Shown here: one piece after another, positions 25,147-33,888 of the stretch
Layout: the number at the start of each line of letters is the position of its first letter
How positions within the stretch are numbered: position 1 is the stretch's first letter
Assembly (NCBI GenBank): GCA_033875255.1
Contig: JAWZSN010000025.1
Span: 1-64,000, forward strand
Direction of reading: 5' to 3'
DNA: 64,000 bases
Origin: Marinimicrococcus sp033875255
GTDB taxonomy: Bacteria; Pseudomonadota; Alphaproteobacteria; Geminicoccales; Geminicoccaceae
Translations under genes and position numbers: made by a program
Notes under the pieces: model-generated
Databases searched by the model: none
What the model was told of the DNA's origin: nothing
The model's input: the letters and a program-made list of their open reading frames with translations, nothing else

Positions 25147-25982
25147 GGCAGCTCCTCCCTCGCCCAGGCCGGATCGCGCTCCAGCACGGGCAGGCGGCGC
25201 TGCGGCCGGGCGATGTCCGGCAGGCAGGACAGCAGGCCGCGCGTGTAGGGATGGCGGGCCGCATGCAGCGCCTCGGCCGGCAGGCTCTCGACGATGCGGC
25301 CGGCATACATCACCAGCACCCGGTCGCAGAACGAGGCCACCAGGTCGAGATCGTGGCTGATGAAGACCAGCCCCATACCGCGCTCGCTCACCAGATCGTC
25401 GAGGATCGCCAAGACCTGCATCTGCACGGTGACGTCGAGGGCCGAGGTGGGCTCGTCGGCGATCAGCAGCTCGGGGCCCGCCGCCAGCATGATGGCGATC
25501 ATCGCCCTCTGGCCCATGCCGCCGGAGAGTTCGTGCGGCCAGGCGGCATGGACCCGGGCGGGCTCCCGGATGCGCACGGCCTCCAGCATCGCCAGCGCCC
25601 GCTCGCGCGCCTCGCGGCGGCCGACGCGCCCGTGTACCCGCACCGCCTCCTCGATCTGCCGGCCCACCGTCATTACCGGGTTCAGCGAGAATTTCGGGTC
25701 CTGCAGAACCATGGCGATGCGGCCGCCGCGGATCTGCCGCAGCGTCCTGCGGTCGGCGTTGAGCAGATCGATACCGTCGAAGGTCAGGCGATCTGCCACA
25801 ACCTCGCCCGGCGGGGCGATCAGGCGAAGGATGGCACGGCCGAGGGTCGACTTGCCCGACCCGCTCTCGCCGACGATGCCGAGCTTCTCGGCTCCCATGG
25901 CGAAGGACGCGCCGCGCACCGCTTCCACCACGCCGGTGGGGGTGGGAAAGCGCACAAAGAGCTTCTCGACCTCCAGCCGCAT
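25143..25982 (-). CDS. Peptide/nickel-type ABC transporter ATPase (DppD/OppD-like)
   Basis: A 279-residue ATPase with Walker A GESGSGKST, Q-loop VLQDPKFSLNP, signature ELSGGMGQRAMIAIML, Walker B LLIADEPTSALD and the SHDLDLV switch. The C-terminal extension (HPYTRGLLSCLPDI) is the short oligopeptide-transporter motif that follows the ATPase core. ATG 25982 overlaps the permease stop (ATGA). The frame reads on far upstream inside the permease gene, but homology starts only at MRLEVEKLFVRF. Confidence 0.92.
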   Translation of the reverse strand: MRLEVEKLFVRFPTPTGVVEAVRGASFAMGAEKLGIVGESGSGKSTLGRAILRLIAPPGEVVADRLTFDGIDLLNADRRTLRQIRGGRIAMVLQDPKFSLNPVMTVGRQIEEAVRVHGRVGRREARERALAMLEAVRIREPARVHAAWPHELSGGMGQRAMIAIMLAAGPELLIADEPTSALDVTVQMQVLAILDDLVSERGMGLVFISHDLDLVASFCDRVLVMYAGRIVESLPAEALHAARHPYTRGLLSCLPDIARPQRRLPVLERDPAWAREELP

Positions 25983-26878
25983 CACCGCTGCCTCGGGTCG
26001 AGCACGTCGCGCAGGCCGTCGCCGAGCAGGTTGAAGCCCAGCGAGACGATGGCGATGGCGAGGCCCGGCATGGCGGCGACCCACCAGTAGTCGAGGACGT
26101 ATTGCCGGCCGGTGGAGATCATGGCGCCCCATTCGGGCATCGGCGGCTGGGCGCCCAGCCCCAAAAAGCCGAGGCCGGCGGCGGTCAGGATGATGCCGGC
26201 CATGTCGAGGGTGAGGCGCACGATGAGCGAGCTCAGGCACAAGGGGACGACATGGTCGCGGATGATCCGCAGCGGCGAGGCGCCCTGGACCACGGCAGCG
26301 GCGATGAAGTCGCTGCCCCGGATGGTTATCGTCTCGGCCCGGGCGATCCTCGCATAGGGCGGCCAGGCGGTGATGGCGATGGCGATCACCGCATTCTCGA
26401 TACCGGGTCCCAGCGCCGCCACGAAGGCCAGCGCCAGGATCAGCCGCGGGAAAGCCAGGAAGACGTCGGTCAGCCGCATCAGCACGGCGTCGGTCCAGCC
26501 GCCGGCATAGCCTGCCAGCGTGCCCACCACGAGCCCCAGCGGCCCGACGATCACCGCCACCAGCGCGACGATGCCCAGCGTGATCCGCGAGCCCCATACG
26601 AGGCGCGAGTAGAGGTCGCGGCCGAGCTCGTCGGTGCCCAGCCAGTGGGCGGCCGAAGGTGGCAGCAGGCGGGCCTCGAGATTCTGGTCGTAGGGCGAGT
26701 GGGTGGCGAGCCAGGGGGCGAGCAGGGCTACCAGCACGAGGCAGGCGACGATCGCCAATCCCACCAGCGCCAGCGGGTTGCGGCGCAGCGCCAGCCAGGC
26801 CAGCCAGGCGCGCCCGGCGCGGGCCTGGAAGCTCGAGCGGGGCGTGTCGGCCAGCAGCCAGGCGCGCAGGCCGGTCAT
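25982..26878 (-). CDS. Peptide ABC transporter permease (DppC-like)
   Basis: A 298-residue inner-membrane permease. The N-terminal cytosolic segment is followed by a first membrane helix (LALVGLAIVACLVLVALLAP), the conserved HWLGTDELGRDLYSRLVWGSR segment common to DppC-type proteins, and then five further helices. The coupling loop, EAA-like, includes IIRDHVVPLCLSSLIV. The ATG overlaps the DppB-like stop (ATGA). It forms the channel with that protein. Confidence 0.92.
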   Translation of the reverse strand: MTGLRAWLLADTPRSSFQARAGRAWLAWLALRRNPLALVGLAIVACLVLVALLAPWLATHSPYDQNLEARLLPPSAAHWLGTDELGRDLYSRLVWGSRITLGIVALVAVIVGPLGLVVGTLAGYAGGWTDAVLMRLTDVFLAFPRLILALAFVAALGPGIENAVIAIAITAWPPYARIARAETITIRGSDFIAAAVVQGASPLRIIRDHVVPLCLSSLIVRLTLDMAGIILTAAGLGFLGLGAQPPMPEWGAMISTGRQYVLDYWWVAAMPGLAIAIVSLGFNLLGDGLRDVLDPRQR

Positions 26879-27903
26879 GCGCGCGTCCTCGGATCGAGGA
26901 CGCGGTAGAGAATGTCGGAGAGCAGGTTGAGGGCGATGAAGACGCAGCCCACCACGACCGTGCCGCCCAGGACGGCGTTCATGTCGGCGTTGAAGAGGCT
27001 GTCGGTGATGTAGCGGCCGAGCCCGGGCCAGGCGAAGACCGTCTCGGTGAGCACCGCACCCTCGAGCAGGCTGCCATAGCTCAGCGCTATCACGGTGATC
27101 AGCGGCACCATGACGTTGCCCAGCGCGTGGCGCCAGACGATCCGGGCCTCCGAGACGCCCTTGACCCGGGCGGTGGTGACGTATTCCTGGCGGAGCTGCT
27201 CGATCATGAAGCTCCTGGTCATGCGGCTGATATAGGCCAGCGAGAAATAGCCCAGGATCGCCGCCGGCAGGATCAGGTGGGAGAGCGCGTTGTGCCAGAC
27301 GTCCCACTCGCCGGCGATGGCGGCATCGATCAGGATGACGCCGGTGAGGGGCTCCACGATGTCCTCGAAGTAGATGTCGAGCCGGCCGGGCCCGGCGACC
27401 CAGCCGAGATCGGCGTAGAACAGGACGAGCCCCATCAGGCCCAGCCAGAAGACCGGCACGGAGTAGCCCACCAGGCCCAGCAGCCGGGCGATCTGGTCGA
27501 CCAGCGTGCCTTGCCGGACCGCCGCCACCACGCCCAGCGGCACCCCCAGCAGAACGCCCAGCACGGTCGCCACGGTGGCAAGCTCGATGGTCGCCGGGAA
27601 GAACCGGGCGATGTCTTCCAGGACCGGCCGGGAGGTGATGACCGAGGTGCCGAAATCGCCCTGCAGCACCTTGCCCAGATAGATGCCGAACTGCCGCCAC
27701 AGCGGCAGGTCGAGGCCCAGCTCGAGCCGCATCCGCTCGTAGACCTCGGGCGAGGCGCGGTCGCCGACCACCGCCAGCACCGGATCGATCGGCACGACCC
27801 GTCCTATGAGGAAGGTGACCAGCAAAAGACCCACCAGGGTCATGGCGAGCGTGCCGAGCTCGCGCCCCACGAGGCTGCCGGCCCGGCCCAGCGAGCCTCT
27901 CAT
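26875..27903 (-). CDS. Peptide ABC transporter permease (DppB-like)
   Basis: A 342-residue inner-membrane permease. The first helix is MTLVGLLLVTFLIGRVVPIDP, and the segment YLGKVLQGDFGTSVITSRPV is characteristic. The coupling loop reads EYVTTARVKGVSEARIVWRH and the protein ends YRVLDPRTRA. It lies 569 bp after the binding-protein gene; the gap contains an acetyltransferase on the other strand, so the permease genes may need their own promoter or a read-through transcript. Confidence 0.92.
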   Translation of the reverse strand: MRGSLGRAGSLVGRELGTLAMTLVGLLLVTFLIGRVVPIDPVLAVVGDRASPEVYERMRLELGLDLPLWRQFGIYLGKVLQGDFGTSVITSRPVLEDIARFFPATIELATVATVLGVLLGVPLGVVAAVRQGTLVDQIARLLGLVGYSVPVFWLGLMGLVLFYADLGWVAGPGRLDIYFEDIVEPLTGVILIDAAIAGEWDVWHNALSHLILPAAILGYFSLAYISRMTRSFMIEQLRQEYVTTARVKGVSEARIVWRHALGNVMVPLITVIALSYGSLLEGAVLTETVFAWPGLGRYITDSLFNADMNAVLGGTVVVGCVFIALNLLSDILYRVLDPRTRA

Positions 27904-27965
27904 GTCGTTGCCCCCGGCGGCCAGGTGGGGCAGGTTCCGCGCGATCCCGACGATAGGAGACGAGC

Positions 27966-28427
27966 TTGCCGGACCTGCCCATCCGTTCCGCCCGCCGCGA
28001 GGACCTGCCGGCGATCGTGGCCCTGCTTGCCGACGATGCGATCGGCGCGGCGCGCGAGCGTCCCGCGGAGCCGCTGGATCCGCGCTACGTCGCCGCTTTC
28101 GAGGCGATCGAGGCGGATTCGCGCAACGAGCTCTTCGTGCTCGAGGAGGCCGGGCGCCTGCTCGGCTGCTTCCAGCTCACCTATCTGCCCTGCCTGAGCG
28201 CGCAGGGCACCGAGCGGGCGCAGATCGAATCGGTGCGCGTCGCGTCGAGCGAGCGCGGCCGGGGGCTGGGCGAGCGCATGCTGCGCTGGGCCATGGAGAG
28301 GGCGCAGGCCCGCGGCTGCACCGCCATGCAGCTCGCCAGCGACAAGCGGCGCACCGATGCGCGGCGCTTCTACGAGCGGCTGGGCTTCACGGCGAGCCAC
28401 GAGGGCATGAAGCGCCCGCTCGGGTGA
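27966..28427 (+). CDS. GNAT family N-acetyltransferase inside the peptide-transporter operon
   Basis: A 153-residue acetyltransferase with motif A QIESVRVASSERGRGLGERM and motif B RFYERLGF. It is of the AAC(6')-like small GNAT class. The start is TTG 27966 with AGGAG six bases upstream. It lies on the opposite strand to the transporter genes, between the substrate-binding protein and the first permease. A detoxifying role for imported compounds is possible but unproved. Confidence 0.85.
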   Translation: MPDLPIRSARREDLPAIVALLADDAIGAARERPAEPLDPRYVAAFEAIEADSRNELFVLEEAGRLLGCFQLTYLPCLSAQGTERAQIESVRVASSERGRGLGERMLRWAMERAQARGCTAMQLASDKRRTDARRFYERLGFTASHEGMKRPLG

Positions 28428-28471
28428 CCCGCGGCGTGGCACCGCGGGAGTGCCCGCGACGACCATCGGGC

Positions 28472-30070
28472 CTACTTGGTGACGAGCCGGTAATAGACCG
28501 TGTCGAAGGTCGGGCCGGAGACGAAGCCCTCGACGTTCGACCGGCGCGCTACCTGCTCCAGGGCCTGGAACAGGATGACGAACGGCCCGTCGTCCTGCAG
28601 ACGGCGCTGCAGGTCGCGATACATCTCGAGGCGCTTTTCCGCATCCTGCTCGCGCGCCGCCCGGTTGGTGGCCTGGGTGATCTCCGGGATGGCCCAGGCG
28701 TTGCGCCAGGCCAGCGGCTTGGACTTGGCGTCGTCGCTGTTGTCGGGATTACGGGCGAAGCTATCGGCGTTGCTGTGCGGGTCCATGTAGTCGGGCGACC
28801 AATAGAGCAGCACCATCTGATGGTTTCGGGCTCGATATTTGGTAAGAACCTGCTTTCCTTCGGCAGGCTGCAGCGAAACCTTGATGCCCGCCTGGCTCAT
28901 GGTCTGCTGGATCGCCTCGGCCATGTTTGCCGAGGGCCAGCTGTTGGAGACGTCGAGGGTCACCTCGAAGCCGTCGGGATAGCCCGCCTCGGCCAGCAAC
29001 TCCCTGGCCTTCGCGACGTCGAGCCGGAAGGGCGTGGTGTCCACCGAGCCGGGAAAGCCCGAGGGCCAGAACGCCTGGTGGACCTTGAAGCTGCCCTTGA
29101 GGAAGCTGTTGGCCATGCCCTCGTAGTCCACCAGCCAGCGCAGCGCCTGGCGGACCTTGGGGTTGGCCAGCCTCTCGTCCTTCTGGTTCAGGCCGAGATA
29201 GTGCAGAGCCGCTTTGGGGTGCGTCTCGACGACGATGGCTTTCTCGCCTTCGAGGCCGGCGATCTGGTCGGGGCTGAGGTTGCGGGCGATGTCCACATCG
29301 GCCTTCTCGAGCAGCAGCCGCTGGGCCGACGTCTCGGGGATGTGGCGGATGGCGACCCGCTTCATCTTGGGCACGCCAAGGTGATAGTCGCCGAAGGCGT
29401 CGAGGGTCACCGCCTCGTTCGCACGCCAGGCCCGCAGGGCGAAGGGCCCGGAGCCGGCCGAGTGGCTCTTCAGCCAGGCATGGCCCAGATCGTCGCCCTC
29501 GGCGTGCGCCATCACCGTCTTCTTGTCGAGCACCGAGCCGACGCCGGCGGACAGGCAGTTGAGGACGAAGCTCGGCCCGAAATCGCCGTTGGTGGTCAGG
29601 ACGAGGGTCTGCGGTCCGGTGGCCTTGACCATCTCCTCGACATTCCCGGCGGTCCAGCCGAGCTGGGTGAGGATGAAGGCCGGCGACTTGTCCAGCTTGA
29701 CCACCCGCTGCAGGGAGAAGGCGACGTCCTCGGCGGTCACAGGGTTGCCGGAGTGGAACTTGAGCCCCGGGCGGAGCTTGATGGTGATTGTCTTGCCGTC
29801 GTCGCCGGCCTTCCAGCTCTCGGCCACGCCGCCAGTCAGCACGCTCGGGTTCTCGGCCTCGTAGGTCATCACCCGATCATAGACGTTGGCGATGACCTCG
29901 CCGCCGGAGAACTCGAAGACCTCGGCAGGATCCAGGCTGATGATGTCGTCGATGTTCTTGGCCATCACCAGCGTGTCGGCCGGCGTCGCCGCCAGCATGT
30001 CCCGCGGCCCCGCCGCCAGGGCCAGCGCCGCCGCTCCCAGCAGCAGCATTCCCATACCGAGCTTGCGCAT
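28472..30070 (-). CDS. Peptide ABC transporter substrate-binding protein (family 5)
   Basis: A 532-residue periplasmic binding protein with a signal peptide (MRKLGMGMLLLGAAALALAA). SBP_bac_5 hallmarks are present: ISLDPAEVFEFSGGEVIANV, WKAGDDGKTITIKLRPGLKF, and the long C-terminal lobe. First gene of the transporter operon. It gives substrate choice, most likely di- or oligopeptides or a similar amino compound. ATG 30070 is chosen at the signal peptide. It is divergent from the aminotransferase at 30247. Confidence 0.92.
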   Translation of the reverse strand: MRKLGMGMLLLGAAALALAAGPRDMLAATPADTLVMAKNIDDIISLDPAEVFEFSGGEVIANVYDRVMTYEAENPSVLTGGVAESWKAGDDGKTITIKLRPGLKFHSGNPVTAEDVAFSLQRVVKLDKSPAFILTQLGWTAGNVEEMVKATGPQTLVLTTNGDFGPSFVLNCLSAGVGSVLDKKTVMAHAEGDDLGHAWLKSHSAGSGPFALRAWRANEAVTLDAFGDYHLGVPKMKRVAIRHIPETSAQRLLLEKADVDIARNLSPDQIAGLEGEKAIVVETHPKAALHYLGLNQKDERLANPKVRQALRWLVDYEGMANSFLKGSFKVHQAFWPSGFPGSVDTTPFRLDVAKARELLAEAGYPDGFEVTLDVSNSWPSANMAEAIQQTMSQAGIKVSLQPAEGKQVLTKYRARNHQMVLLYWSPDYMDPHSNADSFARNPDNSDDAKSKPLAWRNAWAIPEITQATNRAAREQDAEKRLEMYRDLQRRLQDDGPFVILFQALEQVARRSNVEGFVSGPTFDTVYYRLVTK

Positions 30071-30246
30071 CTCGCCGCCTCCCCTTGTCCTCTCGCACCG
30101 CCGACAGGCTGAGAAAGGCTCGCCCGGCCGCCGCGCGCCTGTCAAGCAATGGTGCGGGCAGTGTGCGCGGTTCTTTCTCTTGTGCAGGCGCTGCCGGCGC
30201 AGCATCGTCCGGGTCGTCAAGAATGCTCAGGCGAGGCATTGTTCCC

Positions 30247-31422
30247 ATGCTGCAACGCGGCCGCTCATTCATCCAGTTGCCCGGCCCCACCAACATCCCC
30301 GACCGCGTGCTCGCGGCGATGCACCGGCCGGTCGTCGATTTCGCGGGGCCCGAGTTCACCCGCATGACGCGCAGCTGCCTGGAAGACCTCAAGCCGGTGT
30401 TCCAGACCCAGGGCGAGGTCTTCCCCTACGTGGCGCTGGGCCACGGCATGTGGGAGGTGGTGCTGGACAATCTCGTGGCTCCGGGCGATGCCGTGCTGGT
30501 GCCCGACACCGGCCGCTTCTCGGCGAGCTGGTGCGAGATGATCCGCGCCCAGGGCATAGAGCTGCTGACGACCTCGCCCTTCTATCGCGAGAGCGTGGAT
30601 CCGGCTGCGGTCGAGGAGACGCTACGGGCCGATCGCGGGCATCGGATCAAGGCGCTCTTGATGGTGCAGGTCGAGACCTCGACCGGCGTGCTGCACGACG
30701 TGGCGGCGGTGCGCCGGGCGATCGACGCGGCCGGCCATCCAGCCCTGCTGGTGGTCGATGCGGTGGCCTCGCTCGCCACCGTCGACCTGCCCATGGACGC
30801 CTGGGGCGTCGATGCCACCATCACCGCCTCGCAAAAGGGGCTGATGATGCCGCCGGGTATGGGCTTCGTCGCGGTCGGCCCGCGCGCGAGGAAGGCCGCG
30901 CTCGCCAACACCGCGCCCCGCAAGTACTGGGACTGGGGGTCGCGGCGCGGCGAGGAATCCTACATGTGGTTCTACGGGACGCCGCCCCTGCAGATGATCT
31001 GGGGGCTGCGCGCCGCCCTCGACATGCTGCTCGAGGAGGGAATGCCGGCCGTCTTCGCACGGCATGCGCGGCTGGCCGAGGCAGCTCGCAAAGCGGTAGC
31101 GCACTGGAGCGAGGCGGGCGCCCTCGAGTTCCAGGCGCTGGCACCCGCGGCGCGCTCCAACGCGGTGACCGCGGTGCGCTTCACCCAGGGCGATCCGGAG
31201 GCGGTGCGCCTCCATTGCCGGGACGAGCTGCAGGTCGCCTTCGGTGGCGGGCTGGGCCAGTTCCAGGGGCAGATCTTGCGGATCGGCCACATGGGCGATC
31301 TCAACGAGCCGATGCTGCTGGGTGCGCTGGCGGTGCTCGAGACCGGCCTTCGCCGGCTCGACGTGCCGCACCGGCCCGGCGGTGTCACCGCCGCCGTCGA
31401 GTGGCTGGCAACGCAGCGCTGA
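30247..31422 (+). CDS. Alanine/serine-glyoxylate aminotransferase family protein
   Basis: A 391-residue class V aminotransferase. The PLP lysine is K197 (TASQKGLMMPPGMGF) and the cofactor Asp is D171 (VVDAVASL). The N-terminal QLPGPTNIPDRVLAAM is typical of the AGT/SGAT and pyridamine-pyruvate aminotransferase group. ATG 30247 is preferred over in-frame ATG 30223 on family alignment. It is divergent from the peptide-transporter operon and convergent with gyrB, separated from gyrB by a strong hairpin. The amino donor cannot be fixed from sequence. Confidence 0.88.
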   Translation: MLQRGRSFIQLPGPTNIPDRVLAAMHRPVVDFAGPEFTRMTRSCLEDLKPVFQTQGEVFPYVALGHGMWEVVLDNLVAPGDAVLVPDTGRFSASWCEMIRAQGIELLTTSPFYRESVDPAAVEETLRADRGHRIKALLMVQVETSTGVLHDVAAVRRAIDAAGHPALLVVDAVASLATVDLPMDAWGVDATITASQKGLMMPPGMGFVAVGPRARKAALANTAPRKYWDWGSRRGEESYMWFYGTPPLQMIWGLRAALDMLLEEGMPAVFARHARLAEAARKAVAHWSEAGALEFQALAPAARSNAVTAVRFTQGDPEAVRLHCRDELQVAFGGGLGQFQGQILRIGHMGDLNEPMLLGALAVLETGLRRLDVPHRPGGVTAAVEWLATQR

Positions 31423-31432
31423 ACAAGGCCGG

Positions 31433-31462
31433 GAGGCGAGGGGGCAGGCGCCCCGTCGCCTC
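31433..31462. terminator. Hairpin between convergent genes (bidirectional terminator candidate)
   Basis: A 13-bp stem with one mismatch (31433-31445 with 31450-31462) and a 4-base loop. The left arm is gaggcgagggggc. It sits exactly in the 48-bp gap between the stops of the aminotransferase and gyrB. There is no U-tract, so termination would need Rho or be weak. Confidence 0.55.
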
Positions 31463-31470
31463 AGGCCGCG

Positions 31471-33888
31471 TCAGACGTCGAGATTGACCACCTGCAGCGC
31501 GTTCTCCTGGATGAACTCGCGGCGCGGATCGACGACGTCGCCCATGAGAGTCGAGAAGATCTCGTCGGCCTCGTCGGCATGCTCGACCCGCACCTGCAGC
31601 AGCACGCGGGCCTGCGGATCGAGGGTCGTCTCCCAGAGCTGCTCGGGGTTCATCTCGCCCAGGCCCTTGTAACGCTGGATCGAGAGGCCGCGGCGGCCGG
31701 CCTCGATGACCGCCTCGACCAGGCTCACCGGGCCCCAGACCTCGCGGGTCTGGCTCTTGCGCTCGAACACCGAGGGCGCTGCCATGGCCGGGCCGGCCTC
31801 GTGCAGCGCCTCGAGCAGGCGCCGGCTCTCGGGGCTGCGGGCGAGCCCCGGATCGAGCCGGTGGCGCTCGCGCCGGTCGCCCTTCTGGTGATGGAAGACG
31901 AGACCGCCTTCCTCGTCGCGCACCGCCTGCCACATGCCGCGGCCCGGGCCGCTCAGGCTTTGCGCCACGCGCTGGGCGAGATCGAGAGCGCCGGCCTCGT
32001 CCTCGAGCGCGCCGTCCTCGAGGCCGCCATTGAGGGCCACCGCCTCGAGCAGGGCGATGGGCAGGCGACGGGCCAGCATCTGCAGCATCGAGCGGGCCTG
32101 CCGTGCCAGCGCCACGAGCCGCGCCAGCTCCTCGCCGGCCGCCACATGGCCTTCGGTGGTGGTGAGCGTCGCCTCGTCGATTCCGCTGCGCACGAGGAAG
32201 TCCTCGAGGGCCTCGTCGTCCTTCACATAGTCGATCTTCTGGCCGCGCTTGATGCCGTAGAGCGGCGGCTGGGCGATGTAGAGATGGCCGCGCTCGACGA
32301 TCTCCGGCAGGTGCCGGTAGAAGAACGTCAGCAGCAGCGTGCGGATGTGCGAGCCGTCCACGTCCGCGTCCGTCATGATGACGATCTTGTGGTAGCGCAG
32401 CTTGTCGATCGAGAACTCGTCGCGGATGCCGGTCCCCAGGGCGGTGATCAGCGTGCCGATCTCCTGGCTGCCCAGGATCTTGTCGAGCCGCGCCCGCTCC
32501 ACGTTGAGGATCTTGCCGCGCAACGGGAGGATCGCCTGGAAGCTGCGGTCGCGGCCCTGCTTGGCAGAGCCGCCGGCGCTGTCGCCCTCGACGATGAAGA
32601 TCTCGGCCTTGGCGGCGTCGCGCTCCTGGCAGTCGGCGAGCTTGCCCGGCAGGTTGGCGATGTCGAGGGCACCCTTGCGGCGGGTGAGCTCGCGGGCCCG
32701 GCGGGCTGCCTCGCGGGCCGTGGCCGCCTCGGCGACCTTGCCGAGAATGGTGCGTGCCTCGGCGGGATGCTCGCCGAACCACCGCTCGAGCGTCTCGACG
32801 ACGACGCCGGAGACCACCGGCGTCACCTCGGAGCTCACCAGCTTGTCCTTGGTCTGCGAGGAGAACTTGGGGTCGGGCATCTTCACCGAGAGAACACAGG
32901 TGAGCCCCTCGCGCATGTCGTCGCCGGTGAGCTGGACCTTCTCCCGCTTGAGCAGCCCGTGCTCCTCGGCATAGGCATTGATGCTGCGCGTCAGCGCCAC
33001 CCGGAAACCGGTGAGGTGGGTCCCGCCGTCACGCTGCGGGATGTTGTTGGTGAAGCACAGCGTGTTCTCGTGGTAGCTGTCGTTCCACTGCAGCGCCGCC
33101 TCGACGAGGATGCCGTCGCGCTCGCCGGTGATCACGACCGGCGGGTGCAGACCCTGGCGGCTGCGGTCGAGATAGCGCACGAACGCCTCGAGGCCGCCCT
33201 CATAGTGGAGGATCTCCTCTCTGGGCTCGGAGCCGCGCCGGTCGCGCAGGGTAATCCGCACGCCGGTATTGAGGAAGGCCAGCTCGCGCAGCCGGTGCTC
33301 GAGGGTCTGGTAGGCGAACTCGGTTTTGGTGAAGACCTTGATCGAGGGCATGAAGGTGACGCTGGTGCCGCGCTGGCCCTGGGCGTCTCCCACCACCGAG
33401 AGGGGGGCTGCCGGATGGCCGCCGTTCTCGAAGCGCAGGAAGTGCTCCTTGCCGTTGCGCCAGATCCTGAGGTCGAGCCAGTCGGACAGCGCGTTCACCA
33501 CAGACACGCCCACACCGTGCAGGCCGCCGGAGACCTTGTAGGAGTTCTGGTTGAACTTTCCGCCGGCGTGCAGCACCGTCATGATGACCTGGGCGGCCGA
33601 GACACCCTGTTCCTCGTGGATGTCCACGGGGATCCCGCGGCCATTGTCGGAGACCGTGCAGGAGCCATCGGCATTGAGGGTCACCTCGACCGTGTCGGCA
33701 TAGCCCGCCAGGGCCTCGTCGATGGCGTTGTCGACCACCTCGAAGACCATGTGGTGGAGGCCGGAGCCGTCGTCGGTGTCACCGATATACATGCCCGGGC
33801 GCATGCGCACCGCGTCGAGGCCCTCGAGGACCTGGATCGAGGAGGCGTCGTAGAGGGGCTCGGTGGGCGTGGACGTCGTGTCAGTCAT
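31471..33888 (-). CDS. gyrB: DNA gyrase subunit B
   Basis: An 805-residue ATPase subunit of gyrase. The GHKL ATP site includes VVDNAIDEALAG and GGLHGVGVSVVNALS. The TOPRIM domain has EGDSAGGSAKQGRDR and DADVDG. The C-terminus KGLGEMNPEQLWETT leads to the end. Length is normal for alphaproteobacteria. Its ATG overlaps the end of recF by 8 bases, so dnaA-dnaN-recF-gyrB form one polarity group. It introduces negative supercoils into DNA together with GyrA, which is not in this window. Confidence 0.98.
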   Translation of the reverse strand: MTDTTSTPTEPLYDASSIQVLEGLDAVRMRPGMYIGDTDDGSGLHHMVFEVVDNAIDEALAGYADTVEVTLNADGSCTVSDNGRGIPVDIHEEQGVSAAQVIMTVLHAGGKFNQNSYKVSGGLHGVGVSVVNALSDWLDLRIWRNGKEHFLRFENGGHPAAPLSVVGDAQGQRGTSVTFMPSIKVFTKTEFAYQTLEHRLRELAFLNTGVRITLRDRRGSEPREEILHYEGGLEAFVRYLDRSRQGLHPPVVITGERDGILVEAALQWNDSYHENTLCFTNNIPQRDGGTHLTGFRVALTRSINAYAEEHGLLKREKVQLTGDDMREGLTCVLSVKMPDPKFSSQTKDKLVSSEVTPVVSGVVVETLERWFGEHPAEARTILGKVAEAATAREAARRARELTRRKGALDIANLPGKLADCQERDAAKAEIFIVEGDSAGGSAKQGRDRSFQAILPLRGKILNVERARLDKILGSQEIGTLITALGTGIRDEFSIDKLRYHKIVIMTDADVDGSHIRTLLLTFFYRHLPEIVERGHLYIAQPPLYGIKRGQKIDYVKDDEALEDFLVRSGIDEATLTTTEGHVAAGEELARLVALARQARSMLQMLARRLPIALLEAVALNGGLEDGALEDEAGALDLAQRVAQSLSGPGRGMWQAVRDEEGGLVFHHQKGDRRERHRLDPGLARSPESRRLLEALHEAGPAMAAPSVFERKSQTREVWGPVSLVEAVIEAGRRGLSIQRYKGLGEMNPEQLWETTLDPQARVLLQVRVEHADEADEIFSTLMGDVVDPRREFIQENALQVVNLDV

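Noticed and set aside
26659..28197. A 512-codon plus-strand frame
   Set aside because: It is antisense to the two permease genes, with low-complexity composition, and ends in a different frame of the real acetyltransferase.
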